Virus record (IMG/VR): IMGVR_UViG_3300031851_000004
Location: 1-64,000 of that record
Source of the DNA: a virus
DNA length: 64,000 bases
Strand: one strand, 5' to 3'
The notes beneath the pieces are model-generated. The model was not told the DNA's origin, made no database searches, and saw only the letters and a list, made by a program, of their open reading frames with translations. The first letter of the stretch is position 1; every line of letters begins with the position of its first letter. Positions 35,260-44,077 of the stretch are shown one piece after another. A program made the translations under genes and the position numbers.

Positions 35260-35670
35260 ATGAAATTTAAAACGCTTCACGGAAATTTAAAAAGAGTCGC
35301 AAAGATAAGAAAATATATAATTGACTGGGAGGCTAAAAGCAAAAGTAAAATACAATTCAGCACAAAGCAATTTCTTAAAAAATATTGGGAAAACCATGTG
35401 GTATTTGAAGAGTTTCCTGTCGCAGGAACTAGACTTAGCTTAGATTTTTATAATGCGACAAAGAAAATATCTATAGAAGTTCAGGGAGCTCAACACAGGA
35501 GATATGTTAAATTTTTTCACGGAGGTCATAAAATGAATTATATGGATCAGCTAAGAAGGGATCAGCAGAAACGAGAGTTTTGTGAATTAAATGATATTAA
35601 GTTGGTCGAAGTTTATGACAACGACACTCTAAGCGAATCTCTTTTTGAAAAGTTTGGAATTAATTTATAG
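35260..35670 (+). CDS. Vsr/DUF559-like PD-(D/E)XK nuclease
   Basis: The 136-residue protein contains VVFEEFPVAGTRLSLDFYNATKKISIEVQGAQHRRY: an F-x-E-x-x-x-x-x-x-R-L-S-L-D-F element supplies Asp, followed by E-V-Q-G as the third catalytic element, then RRDQQKREFCELNDIKLVEVYD. This pattern is shared by Vsr-like and DUF559 endonucleases. It should cleave DNA with Mg2+. It starts immediately after the recombinase stop codon, consistent with a recombination or repair role. Confidence 0.7.
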   Translation: MKFKTLHGNLKRVAKIRKYIIDWEAKSKSKIQFSTKQFLKKYWENHVVFEEFPVAGTRLSLDFYNATKKISIEVQGAQHRRYVKFFHGGHKMNYMDQLRRDQQKREFCELNDIKLVEVYDNDTLSESLFEKFGINL

Positions 35671-35682
35671 TGTATATATTAT
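35654..35682 (+). promoter_or_regulatory. Promoter, near-leaderless
   Basis: TTGGAA (35654-35659), 17-nt spacer, TATTAT (35677-35682), 13 nt before the ATG at 35696; an overlapping TATAAC at 35682-35687 lies 8 nt before it. Confidence 0.45.
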
Positions 35683-35695
35683 ATAACACTATACA

Positions 35696-35959
35696 ATGAA
35701 AGATTCATTCAATCCAGAAAGCGAGTTTAAATTCCAAATCCCTAAAGAATTTCTTGATAAATTATATGAATTTACAGGAGGTGCGGAAGGAAACTCTGGT
35801 TTTGTTTTAAGTTATGTAGACGATCAAGGTAAGGCTATGGTATATTGCAGGGCTAGTTCTCAAATAATAGAAATGGGATTAAGAAAAAGTCTTGAAAAGT
35901 ATTTAATACAGATGGAAGAAGGTGAAACTTCTTTAGACATCTCAGAAAACCAAGATTGA
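35696..35959 (+). CDS. Hypothetical 87-aa acidic protein
   Basis: A small acidic protein (EFKFQIPKEFLDKLYEFTGGAEGNSGFVLSYVDD quoted in part) with a predicted helix at residues 45-75 and an acidic tail (EEGETSLDISENQD). It is bracketed by two promoters, one before it and one between it and the helicase gene. No family is recognised; a helicase-associated role would be positional inference only. Confidence 0.5.
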   Translation: MKDSFNPESEFKFQIPKEFLDKLYEFTGGAEGNSGFVLSYVDDQGKAMVYCRASSQIIEMGLRKSLEKYLIQMEEGETSLDISENQD

Positions 35960-35961
35960 AC

Positions 35962-35990
35962 TTGACTTTTAAGTTCTTATATGTTAGCAT
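35962..35990 (+). promoter_or_regulatory. Sigma70-like promoter for dnaB, leaderless layout
   Basis: TTGACT (35962-35967), 17-nt spacer, TAGCAT (35985-35990), 6 nt before the ATG at 35997. Confidence 0.7.
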
Positions 35991-35996
35991 TAATGA

Positions 35997-37517
35997 ATGC
36001 GATTATATAATTACGACTTAGAAGCACACTTGCTCAGTGGATTAATACAATTTCCAGATATTTTTTTTGAAATATCTGCATTTGTCTCTGAAAAAGATTT
36101 TTACTCAGAATATAGTAGTGTTAATAAATCTATATTTTTAATAACAAAGTCTTTCATAGAGGAAGGTAAACCTTTGGACGAGGTCTTGATAGCGGAAAAA
36201 ATAAAACTATTGGGAATTAAATTCGAAGAGGGTCTTGACTGCCTTGAATATATACAAGGTCTCGTTATGAGAAAGATCGGTCAAAAATCAATAATACAAA
36301 CGGCAAAAGAGCTAAAACTCCTTACTGTTAGAAGAGGCATTTGTGATGTTGGCAAGGATTTAAATAAATCCATGCAGTCAAGTAATGCCGATTCATATCA
36401 AGAGATAGTAGAAATTGCAGACAAAATTTACCACGACAATATTAATGTTTATGAATCAGGAGAAGGTGCTCCTCAAAACATTTACGAAACAATGGAGGAG
36501 ATAATTGAAGAAAGGGGAGATAACCCAATTGATGACTTTGGTCTTGAAGGGCCTCACCAAAGACTTCATGAGATTTATGGATCCTTACTTAGGCCAGGAA
36601 ATATAACTGTGATTGTCGCTAGATCTGGTATAGGCAAAACTCAATTTTGCATGGATTTCTGCACTAAAGTCTCAGCTATGAATGATCATGTTCCTGTGCT
36701 CCATTTTGATAATGGAGAAATGAGCCTTGAGGAATTAACCATGAGGCAGTGTGCAGCTTTATCTGGAGTTCAATTAAGCTTGCTTGAAACTGGAAGGTGG
36801 AGGCAGGCTGGAGATGAGGTTGTTAATAAAATAAGAAAAGTCTGGAAAACAATAAAATCTATGCAATTTTATTATTATAATTGCGGTGGTTTATCAACAG
36901 AAGAAATGGTGAATGTAATAAAAAGGTTTTACTATTCAAAAGTCGGAAGAGGAAATCAGATGGTTTTTAGTTTTGATTACATAAAAACAACTTTCGAAAA
37001 ACAGTCTAATAAAAACGAATGGCAAATCGTTGGCGAAATGGTAGATAGGTTTAAAAAACTTATATCAAAAGAGATACTGCAAGACAGCAAGCCTTTAATA
37101 TCAATGATAACAAGTGTTCAGATGAATAGGACAGGAACAAGTAGAAATAGAAGCTCAGATAACATAGTAGAGGATGAGACGGTAGTTTCCTTGTCAGATA
37201 GAATAACTCAATTCTGTTCTCACATGTTCTTGTTAAGAGGCAAAGAGCCAGCAGAAATAGCTGAACATAGTAATTTCGGAACACACAAATTGACGAATAT
37301 AAAATCTAGGCATTTAGGGCAAGACCCAATGGGAGAGATTCAACCAGTTCGAATGGCTGATGGTGGCTTAAGAAGGAATTATGTAAATTTTGATTTTAAT
37401 AACTTCAACATAACGGAAAGAGGGGATTTGAGAGATTTGGTTGAGCATTTAAGAGTTGAAGGAATCAGCCCAGAAGAAGATGGAGAAGATTCCTTACCTT
37501 CTTTATTTAACGACTAG
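35997..37517 (+). CDS. dnaB: DnaB-like replicative helicase
   Basis: The 506-residue protein has the DnaB N-terminal helical domain (EAHLLSGLIQFPDIFFEI, then RKIGQKSIIQTAKELK) and a RecA-like motor. Walker A is ARSGIGKT at residues 208-215; the DnaB-specific HFDNGEMSLEELTMRQ at about 238-253 corresponds to the S-L-E-M motif with Asn-Gly-Glu; Walker B is MVFSFDYIKTT near 325. A hexameric 5'-3' helicase that opens the phage fork is expected. The TOPRIM primase follows 8 nt downstream, so primase and helicase are separate proteins. Confidence 0.9.
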   Translation: MRLYNYDLEAHLLSGLIQFPDIFFEISAFVSEKDFYSEYSSVNKSIFLITKSFIEEGKPLDEVLIAEKIKLLGIKFEEGLDCLEYIQGLVMRKIGQKSIIQTAKELKLLTVRRGICDVGKDLNKSMQSSNADSYQEIVEIADKIYHDNINVYESGEGAPQNIYETMEEIIEERGDNPIDDFGLEGPHQRLHEIYGSLLRPGNITVIVARSGIGKTQFCMDFCTKVSAMNDHVPVLHFDNGEMSLEELTMRQCAALSGVQLSLLETGRWRQAGDEVVNKIRKVWKTIKSMQFYYYNCGGLSTEEMVNVIKRFYYSKVGRGNQMVFSFDYIKTTFEKQSNKNEWQIVGEMVDRFKKLISKEILQDSKPLISMITSVQMNRTGTSRNRSSDNIVEDETVVSLSDRITQFCSHMFLLRGKEPAEIAEHSNFGTHKLTNIKSRHLGQDPMGEIQPVRMADGGLRRNYVNFDFNNFNITERGDLRDLVEHLRVEGISPEEDGEDSLPSLFND

Positions 37518-37525
37518 GAATACTC

Positions 37526-38563
37526 ATGCTTGATATTGAAAACACCCTCTTATCTTTGGGGTATAAACTTAACGATAGAGGTCCATACTGGCAGACTAAT
37601 GCGGTATTCAGGCAAGGGGACAATCAAACAGCAATACAAATTTATAAAAATAGCGGGGTTTGGAAAGATTATGTAAATCAAACACCATATATGCCTTTTA
37701 AGAAGCTTATTCAATTAACAGTGGGCACAAATGATGATGATATAGCGTCTGGATATATAAAAGAAATTAATCAATTGGATTTTTCCTCCTACAATCCCCT
37801 AAAAGAAAGAGTTACAATGGAAAAAACATATAATAAAGATTGCTTAAATAGGCTTTTACCCCATTATGATTTTTATGAGAAGCGCGGCATCTCTAGTAAA
37901 ACTTTATCTACCTTTCAAGCAGGGTTATGTACTGAGGGGAAAATGTACCAGAGGTTTGTTTTTCCAATATACAACAAGCAGAATAAAATACATGGTTTTT
38001 CTGGTAGATACATGGGCGTTAGTGAAAACTCGCCTAAATGGAAACACATGGGAATAAAGAGTAAATGGTTATACCCTCATCATATTAGTCAAAAATTCAT
38101 AACAGACTCGAAAGAAGTTATTCTTGTTGAGAGTATAGGGGATGTTTTATCTTTATATGAGAACGATTACAAGAATACGTTATGCTGTTTTGGTGCAGAT
38201 ATATCTCCATCCCTCTGCTCGTACCTTGTTCAATGTAATCCTTCTAAAATTTTCATAAGCTTAAACAATGACAATTCTAAAGATTTCAATGTGGGTCTTT
38301 TTGGTGCTGTAAAAATATTCTTCAAACTCTTTACTATGTTTGATTATGATAAAATTTTTATATGCTTGCCAGACAAAAATGATTTTGGAGATATGTCTAT
38401 GTCCGACTTTGCTTCTTGGGATAAGAAAAGATATAGTATTAAAGGAAGTTCGCATTATAATAACATAGTAAGGCAAGCGGAAAAATTCTGCGAATCTAGA
38501 GATCAACCAGAAAGTTTTATTAAAAAAATTAAAAAATTTAAAAAGGAAATTAATAATGAGTGA
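37526..38563 (+). CDS. dnaG: DnaG-like DNA primase, TOPRIM core
   Basis: The 345-residue protein contains the primase catalytic region: YEKRGISSKTLSTFQAGLCTEGKMYQRFVFPIYNKQNKIHGFSGRY (motifs RGISSKTL, RFVFPIYN, GFSGRYMG) before the TOPRIM fold. TOPRIM motifs are VILVESIGDVLSLYEN (Glu at about 203) and FISLNNDNSKDFN at about 248, where the D-x-D of DnaG becomes N-D-N. An N-terminal zinc-binding domain is reduced: there is no Cys4 cluster in residues 1-60. It overlaps the next gene by 8 nt. Confidence 0.85.
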   Translation: MLDIENTLLSLGYKLNDRGPYWQTNAVFRQGDNQTAIQIYKNSGVWKDYVNQTPYMPFKKLIQLTVGTNDDDIASGYIKEINQLDFSSYNPLKERVTMEKTYNKDCLNRLLPHYDFYEKRGISSKTLSTFQAGLCTEGKMYQRFVFPIYNKQNKIHGFSGRYMGVSENSPKWKHMGIKSKWLYPHHISQKFITDSKEVILVESIGDVLSLYENDYKNTLCCFGADISPSLCSYLVQCNPSKIFISLNNDNSKDFNVGLFGAVKIFFKLFTMFDYDKIFICLPDKNDFGDMSMSDFASWDKKRYSIKGSSHYNNIVRQAEKFCESRDQPESFIKKIKKFKKEINNE

Positions 38564-39620
38564 TTTATTCTTATCAGCTAGTAAAATAAAAACAGCACAG
38601 GGCTGCTCTTGGAAGTATTGGGCCAATTATGTATTAAAGTTGCCTCAAACTGGGAACGAAGGATCAAGCAGGGGGTGGATTTGCCATTTGATTTTTGAGC
38701 TATTAGGAGAGAAGAAGCACAAAAAACATTATAATGCAATAATAAAATCTGGAAGCATTAATTCGTCTAAAGCTGTTTATAGATTAATCAAGTACCATGC
38801 TAAAAAATTATTGGTTGCTGATGATGAAAACATGGAGTTGATGGATATGATGATACTGAAAGGTCTTTTGTATGATTTTTTTGGTGCAAAGAATAAAAAA
38901 CCGACAAAAGGAATTTCAGAAGAATCTTTTGAGCTTAAAATATCGGAAGGGGGAAAGTCTTATAAGACTAGGGGTTTCATAGATAAGCTTTTTCTTTATG
39001 ATAGAGGCAAGAAGGCTGTAATTAGGGATTTTAAAACCAGTAAGCAATTATTTAAAGGAAAAGAAATAACTGATAACTTGCAAAACTTAATGTATTGCTT
39101 GGCGGTAAGAAAACTTTATCCAAAAGTAAAAGAAATAGAGGTGGAGTTTTTATTTTTAAAATTCAATTTAGAGGAAGACTTGCTAGGAGTCCCAGGTCCT
39201 GGGGTTGTAAAAATGGAAAGAATTTCTGAGCAAGAATTAGAGGGTTTTGAATATCAACTTTCAACAATACAAAATTACTTAGAAAATTTTGACGAAAATG
39301 ATGCAATGGGAGATTATGCAGCTAACCAAGAATACCCTTCCGATAAAACATTCGGAGGGCCTTTGATGTGCGGCAGAGAGGGGTTCAAGAAATCAAAAGG
39401 AGAATATGTGCTTACTGCAGATGGAAGCAAGATTCCTAGTTATATATGCGAACACAGGTTGCCTTTTAAATATTATGCAGTTTTGGACTCGGAAAACGAA
39501 ATATTAAAAACATACAAAACCAAAAGCGATATAAAACTTAAAGAAGGTCAATCTATTGAAGAGAGGGATTACGAAGGCTGCCCCCATTTTAACAAAAGCA
39601 AACAAAGTTTTTTGGTGTAA
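38556..39620 (+). CDS. RecB/Cas4-like PD-(D/E)XK nuclease
   Basis: The 354-residue protein starts LFLSASKIKTAQGCSWKYW and has the RecB-nuclease set: a catalytic His in WICHLIFE (H44), GFIDKLF (D143), and VIRDFKTSK (D158, K160). Cysteines at 17, 272, 298 and 342 resemble the one-plus-three pattern of the 4Fe-4S cluster in Cas4 and AddB, though the spacing of the last three is wide. It would trim or resect DNA ends in recombination or host-DNA breakdown. It follows the primase gene. Confidence 0.8.
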   Translation: MSDLFLSASKIKTAQGCSWKYWANYVLKLPQTGNEGSSRGWICHLIFELLGEKKHKKHYNAIIKSGSINSSKAVYRLIKYHAKKLLVADDENMELMDMMILKGLLYDFFGAKNKKPTKGISEESFELKISEGGKSYKTRGFIDKLFLYDRGKKAVIRDFKTSKQLFKGKEITDNLQNLMYCLAVRKLYPKVKEIEVEFLFLKFNLEEDLLGVPGPGVVKMERISEQELEGFEYQLSTIQNYLENFDENDAMGDYAANQEYPSDKTFGGPLMCGREGFKKSKGEYVLTADGSKIPSYICEHRLPFKYYAVLDSENEILKTYKTKSDIKLKEGQSIEERDYEGCPHFNKSKQSFLV

Positions 39621-39628
39621 TTTAATTC

Positions 39629-39736
39629 ATGGCGACTTTAAAAGATAAGGATAGCAATAATTTAATTTTTGTAAAAGGACATTTGCTTTTAAAAAAGAAA
39701 AGTAATAAAATAAAATTTAAAACAGTAAAGGTTTAA
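39629..39736 (+). CDS. Small basic protein, 35 aa
   Basis: The ATG at 39629 begins a 35-residue Lys-rich peptide (MATLKDKDSNNLIFVKGHLL) ending one nt before the next gene. It fills the gap between nuclease and structural gene. Position and orientation are its main support; function unknown. Confidence 0.4.
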   Translation: MATLKDKDSNNLIFVKGHLLLKKKSNKIKFKTVKV

Positions 39737-39737
39737 T

Positions 39738-41600
39738 ATGGGAGCTGGAATTAGACGGAATTTTGGAAGCAGGCAAGTTGGCAAAATAGGAAATACTACA
39801 CCTAAAGTATTTTTCTCCAATCCTGCGGGTGAAAATTCGTTTGCTTCAGAGACTTACACAAATAAGTATGGTCAAAATACATTGCCCGAAAGTTTAAGAA
39901 GGCACGGGTATCCTGTTATAAAGAACGAATTAGCTCCCAAGCCTTTTTATGAAAAACAGGAAGTTAGATATCCAGCTAAAGACTTCCATGATCTGGGGTT
40001 TTTTAACGGATTTCCGTTTTTATTATCTAAAGAAATGGATCATTTGCATTGCCCCATGGATGAAGTTCAAATTGGTAGCGATTTTTCCTTTCTCCCAAGC
40101 GGTATTTCACAAAGAAACGCAACAAATGTTGTTGTTGATGTGTCTGACAATAATTCAAAGGTCTTGGGTGGTGGGTTTGACCTAGCTCCAGCAATTAATA
40201 CTTTCACCCCAGAAACACACCCTAGGGTTGTTGCTAGTAATCATTATTGGAATCTTGCTTGTATAGAAACTGATTGGGCTATACATACAACAAATGCTCC
40301 AGCGACCTATGAGACAGGTTATTGTTATAATCCAGATGGCACATCAAGTAGCGGCATTCAGCTAGTGACCCAAGATTTTGAAGTTGTTGAGAGCTACAAC
40401 GAAGAGAGTTTCCCCCCTCATATGAGGCAATATCTTGACCCAACTGGATCACGTCAAACTCAAAGCATTGATGAAGACGGTTTAATAGTTGGTTCTGGCC
40501 AGTCTTTTTCTTCTTGTTTTTTTCTTGGAGATAACACGGGTAATTATGCTAATGTTTTCTTCCCGTTAACAATACAGCCAGAAAACACAGGAGCTTTTGT
40601 TATTACTTTAGACGAGGGTGTGGCTGAGTATTTTGACGGTCACTCAGATTATTCATCAAAAAAAGCTTTTAATTGTAACATGATGTTTGATTTCAACATT
40701 CAAAGTAGAGACGAAGAAGGTTTTGAAAGAAACGCTATTGAATATCACTCATTCCCTACAAAAGCCTATATAATACCAGCAGCAGGATGGGACTTTGAAG
40801 TTATTTGTTCGAAAGTAAAAGGGATTTATTATCAATATGATTTTAATCCAGCAAAAAGATATGTTGGTGACCAAGCTAGTTATCGTAATTATAGACCAAA
40901 ATCAGATGGGGATTTAAAATTAATACACCCAAGAACTACGACTAGAGATCGTGGGCACAATGACATCATTTATAATGGAACAAGTTACACACACATGCCT
41001 TTTGAGCCTGCTCCTTCTTGGGCTTCAAATGCATCTGATTTTATTTATGGAAATTATTTTAAATTAGAAAAAGATAAAACTTATTTAGATCCCAAGCAGG
41101 GTGAAGATGGAGATGATTCTATATATAGACAATCATTTACAGTATCAGGCTCTTACTCTACAGAAGGTAGTTACAATCAAACAAAACCTTTTGATGTTGT
41201 AACGGCAGAAGGAGCTACTAGAGAAAGGGATACTATTGTTATAGACGATAATGTAATAGTATCTCATTACGATAAAGAAAAAGAAATTCCAGTGATGCCT
41301 ACTGTCTTTAAAATTGTTCCAGCGACTCATTTTACTAATACTCCCTATAAAGGCACTACTCCAAATTCTTATCCCAAAGGAGTTAATCCAAGGAAGTTAA
41401 AAGATAAGATGGGTAGACTGATAGAGGAGGAGGGGATAACATCGAGCAGAACTCTTAATGTTAAAATAGGAGATTTGGTAGTTCAAAAAGTTAGTAAAAA
41501 CCCACAAGTAGGATGTGGTATAAGGAAGGCGGTTCCAGTGTCTGATAGTTTTCCAGGTTTCCAATCGACATCGCTTCCTTTTAAACGTCTAATCCGTTAA
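39738..41600 (+). CDS. Large hypothetical protein, probable virion component
   Basis: The 620-residue protein lacks membrane segments and recognisable catalytic motifs. It is beta-rich with many Asn, Thr, Tyr and Pro and contains segments typical of structural proteins: FGSRQVGKIGNTTPKVFFSNPAGENS, TGNYANVFFPLTIQPENTGAF, and a C-terminal LPFKRLIR. It begins MGAGIRRNFG, a basic N-terminus that could bind a partner or nucleic acid. It is followed by other non-enzymatic proteins. A virion role is inferred, not shown. Confidence 0.55.
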   Translation: MGAGIRRNFGSRQVGKIGNTTPKVFFSNPAGENSFASETYTNKYGQNTLPESLRRHGYPVIKNELAPKPFYEKQEVRYPAKDFHDLGFFNGFPFLLSKEMDHLHCPMDEVQIGSDFSFLPSGISQRNATNVVVDVSDNNSKVLGGGFDLAPAINTFTPETHPRVVASNHYWNLACIETDWAIHTTNAPATYETGYCYNPDGTSSSGIQLVTQDFEVVESYNEESFPPHMRQYLDPTGSRQTQSIDEDGLIVGSGQSFSSCFFLGDNTGNYANVFFPLTIQPENTGAFVITLDEGVAEYFDGHSDYSSKKAFNCNMMFDFNIQSRDEEGFERNAIEYHSFPTKAYIIPAAGWDFEVICSKVKGIYYQYDFNPAKRYVGDQASYRNYRPKSDGDLKLIHPRTTTRDRGHNDIIYNGTSYTHMPFEPAPSWASNASDFIYGNYFKLEKDKTYLDPKQGEDGDDSIYRQSFTVSGSYSTEGSYNQTKPFDVVTAEGATRERDTIVIDDNVIVSHYDKEKEIPVMPTVFKIVPATHFTNTPYKGTTPNSYPKGVNPRKLKDKMGRLIEEEGITSSRTLNVKIGDLVVQKVSKNPQVGCGIRKAVPVSDSFPGFQSTSLPFKRLIR

Positions 41601-41634
41601 TCAGATGAAAATAATAAATCAAATTTTAATCAAT

Positions 41635-41642
41635 AGGAGGGG
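41635..41642 (+). promoter_or_regulatory. Strong Shine-Dalgarno before GC-rich gene
   Basis: AGGAGGGG at 41635-41642 lies 6 nt before the ATG at 41649. It is the clearest Shine-Dalgarno sequence seen in the window; most other genes have none. Confidence 0.75.
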
Positions 41643-41648
41643 TAAATA

Positions 41649-42197
41649 ATGCCCCCACCACCAGGAGGACCAGGAACAGGAGGAGGAGGAGCGGACGCCG
41701 CTCCAGAGGACGACGGCAAGGCGCCGTACTACGTGCCATTGCTCATACCCCCAGCCCCCACAACAGCGTCAGGCGGAGCGGTTCCCGCTTCTTCTGACCA
41801 AGACGATGCTACTGGAGATCAATCTGGAAGCTCTACCACCAGCAGTCCAATCTACCAGATTACCCCAACGCTTAAATTCGGCTCGATGAATCCGAATAAC
41901 AGTAGAGGTTTTGGAATGAGTCTCGCGTTAATGAAACAAAAACAAATGACCTATAATTGGCAATCATGTAGTGCTAATAATGCTGGAAACAGAGGTGGCT
42001 CTAGCTATACTTACAATAGTCAGACCAGCAGAAAAAGCAACTATGGTATCTGTATTGGTGTTCAATATAGTTGGGACGATGCAGCTAGGGATATTGACGT
42101 AACTCTTTACGGAGAGGTTACCTTAATGCAAGATGAATTCGCGGACCTTGGCTTTGATGTTCCTGCTTTTGAGGTAGGCGTTGCCATCGGTTTTTAA
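41649..42197 (+). CDS. Pro/Gly-rich hypothetical virion-like protein, GC-rich 5' end
   Basis: The 182-residue protein starts MPPPPGGPGTGGGGADAAPE, a disordered Pro/Gly/Ala-rich region of about 70 residues, followed by a beta-rich domain (LKFGSMNPNNSRGFGMSLALM; ICIGVQYSWDDAARDIDVTLYGEV) that ends VGVAIGF. The first 150 nt are strongly GC-rich in an AT-rich genome, with a perfect Shine-Dalgarno. No signal peptide is visible. High expression or recent acquisition would explain these features. Function unknown; a virion or surface protein is plausible. Confidence 0.6.
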   Translation: MPPPPGGPGTGGGGADAAPEDDGKAPYYVPLLIPPAPTTASGGAVPASSDQDDATGDQSGSSTTSSPIYQITPTLKFGSMNPNNSRGFGMSLALMKQKQMTYNWQSCSANNAGNRGGSSYTYNSQTSRKSNYGICIGVQYSWDDAARDIDVTLYGEVTLMQDEFADLGFDVPAFEVGVAIGF

Positions 42198-42231
42198 TTC
42201 TTAGCCATTACTTTAAAATCTAAAGCTCCGA

Positions 42232-42244
42232 TATATTATATAAT
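42232..42244 (+). promoter_or_regulatory. AT-rich -10-like boxes at start codon
   Basis: TATATT (42232-42237) ends 9 nt before, and TATAAT (42239-42244) ends 2 nt before, the ATG at 42247. No convincing -35. Part of the recurring near-start-codon pattern. Confidence 0.4.
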
Positions 42245-42246
42245 AT

Positions 42247-42504
42247 ATGCCAGCACCTATAATTAGTGAAGATGGAACATTTGAAAAAAGCAGCTCTTCT
42301 GCAACTCGCGCCAAATCCGTAGAAGATCCGATTGAACCTCCGCCAGTTATCTTTTTTCCAGACAGGGCTATAGAAAAATTAAAACAAACTTCTGATCATA
42401 GCGAAGGTTTAACCAACCCAACCTTTCATCAAACAGTAATGAGAAGTAAGTATCATAAAGAAACATATGGGCCTGATACATCACTTATAGTTCCAGAAGA
42501 ATGA
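42247..42504 (+). CDS. Hypothetical 85-aa protein
   Basis: A small soluble protein beginning [18 protein letters not shown], low in complexity at its N-terminus and containing a central charged helix ([15 protein letters not shown]). It overlaps the membrane protein gene downstream by 4 nt, suggesting coupled translation. No family recognised. Confidence 0.5.
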   Translation: MPAPIISEDGTFEKSSSSATRAKSVEDPIEPPPVIFFPDRAIEKLKQTSDHSEGLTNPTFHQTVMRSKYHKETYGPDTSLIVPEE

Positions 42505-44039
42505 CATACGCCTTACTACTCTCAGCTCTTTCCTTGTCAGCAATAGCTGCCTATTTTAGTATAATAGGTCTTTCTAATATATTTCCAGGGTCTATATATT
42601 CGATAATTACAATGGCTGTCGCTCTTGAGGTAGCAAAAATAATAGTTGCAGTCTGGGCTCATAGAAACTGGAAATCTATATCTATATTAACTAAATTTTA
42701 TTTATGTTTCTCTGTTGTAACTCTAATGGGGATAACTAGTACTGGAATCTTCGGTTTCTTAAGTAAGTCTCATGTAGAGCATGGTGCTAGTTCTAAATTC
42801 ATAAAACAAGAAATTTCAGAAATAGAAAGAAAGACTGCTCTCGAAGAAGAAAAGATAACGCGAGAAAGAGAATCTATTATCAAAAAAAATTCCTCTAAAG
42901 AAGAGGATTCAGAAACAAGATTAGAAATTAAAAAAACCTTAACTTCTGATATATCTTTAATATACTCAAGGTTAGATTTAGAGATAAATAATAACGCACT
43001 TGAATTAGAAAAACTAAGAGAAAGATTAAAAGGGTTAGACGGTTCTATGGATGACTTAAGAAATCAAAAACAAGGTTTCTTTTCTAGTAGTTCAAAAAAA
43101 ATACAAGCACTTGAGCTTTCTCAAAAAGAGGAGAGAGATTTTATCTCTAGTGAAATTAAAAAAATAAGTGAAAGAAATTCTAAATCTAAAGAATCTGCCA
43201 ATGCTAAAGTGGATTCTTTAAGGTTAAAAATTTCTGAGGCTCAAAACTCAAGACCCGAAACAAGCACTTCGGATTTAAACTTAATAGCAATTCATGAGAA
43301 AAATATAAAAGATGCTCTTTCGGCTATAGAATCCTTAAGTGTCCTTAAGTTTGATTTAGAATCAAAAAACATGGCAATAGAGAATGAGCTTGGCCCAATA
43401 AAATATATAGCGGAATTGATAGTTGAATTTGGAGGTCCAGAAGTAGGAACAGATAGGTCGATAAGAATTGTAATACTTTTAATAGTTCTAGTATTTGATC
43501 CTTTAGCTATTGTTATGATTATCTGTGCGTCTTCGGGTTTTATTACAAAGACTCCTAATCCCAAACCTAAACCAGAGCCTAAACCAGAGCCTAAGCCTAA
43601 ACCAGAGCCTAAACCAGAGCCTAAACCAGAGCCTAAACCAGAGCCTAAACCAGAGCCTAAGCCTAAACCTAAGCCTAAACCAGAGCCTAAGCCTAAACCA
43701 AAGCCTAGGCCAGAGCCTAAACCAGAGCCAAAGCCTAAGCCCAAACCAGAGCCTGATCTAGTTTGGATTTCAAACAGGGATCTTATCATAAAAGCTATCA
43801 AGGACAATAGCTACTCAAACGAACAGCTTCAATGGTTCTACAGGTGGGTTTATTCAGGCAAACCAGACACTCATAAAAACATGATAAGTGTTAAAAAGTT
43901 TAACTCTTTCACGGAAGAAGAAAAGCGAAAAATAATACTTGAATGCAAAGCTGCTATTCTAAAAAATGTTTATAGGCATAAAGATGGATATCAATATTTG
44001 GAAAAAATAATCGTCCCAAATATTGATTTTGACAAATAG
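42501..44039 (+). CDS. Membrane coiled-coil protein with PKPE repeat
   Basis: This 512-residue protein has about three N-terminal membrane helices (residues 1-17, 25-50, 65-90), a long coiled coil (about 95-285, rich in Glu and Lys), then a fourth helix ([26 protein letters not shown], about 325-350). A 65-residue stretch alternating Pro with Lys/Glu follows, then a soluble C-terminal domain of about 95 residues ([15 protein letters not shown]). The helix with FDPLAI resembles coil-containing membrane proteins reported from marine phages. The Pro-rich stretch could span the periplasm, as in TonB. The topology and function are unknown. Confidence 0.7.
   Translation: MTYALLLSALSLSAIAAYFSIIGLSNIFPGSIYSIITMAVALEVAKIIVAVWAHRNWKSISILTKFYLCFSVVTLMGITSTGIFGFLSKSHVEHGASSKFIKQEISEIERKTALEEEKITRERESIIKKNSSKEEDSETRLEIKKTLTSDISLIYSRLDLEINNNALELEKLRERLKGLDGSMDDLRNQKQGFFSSSSKKIQALELSQKEERDFISSEIKKISERNSKSKESANAKVDSLRLKISEAQNSRPETSTSDLNLIAIHEKNIKDALSAIESLSVLKFDLESKNMAIENELGPIKYIAELIVEFGGPEVGTDRSIRIVILLIVLVFDPLAIVMIICASSGFITKTPNPKPKPEPKPEPKPKPEPKPEPKPEPKPEPKPEPKPKPKPKPEPKPKPKPRPEPKPEPKPKPKPEPDLVWISNRDLIIKAIKDNSYSNEQLQWFYRWVYSGKPDTHKNMISVKKFNSFTEEEKRKIILECKAAILKNVYRHKDGYQYLEKIIVPNIDFDK
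43560..43754 (+). repeat. Pro-Lys/Glu coding repeat
   Basis: 65 codons alternate Pro with Lys or Glu (PKPE and PKPK units, with one Arg). At the DNA level the 12-nt unit CCTAAACCAGAG recurs many times. The repeat probably varies in length between relatives. Confidence 0.9.
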
Positions 44040-44041
44040 GC

Positions 44042-44071
44042 TTGACTTTTATATAGGTTCCATGCTATGAT
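44042..44071 (+). promoter_or_regulatory. Sigma70-like promoter, leaderless layout
   Basis: TTGACT (44042-44047), 18-nt spacer, TATGAT (44066-44071), 6 nt before the ATG at 44078. It would drive the polymerase block. Confidence 0.7.
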
Positions 44072-44077
44072 ATATAC

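Noticed and set aside
43560-43754. CRISPR-like array
   Set aside because: The repeats are in frame, contiguous and lack spacers.
43292-43807. Minus-strand frame encoding Gly-Ser-Leu-rich repeats
   Set aside because: It is the antisense of the Pro-Lys/Glu repeat in the membrane protein gene.
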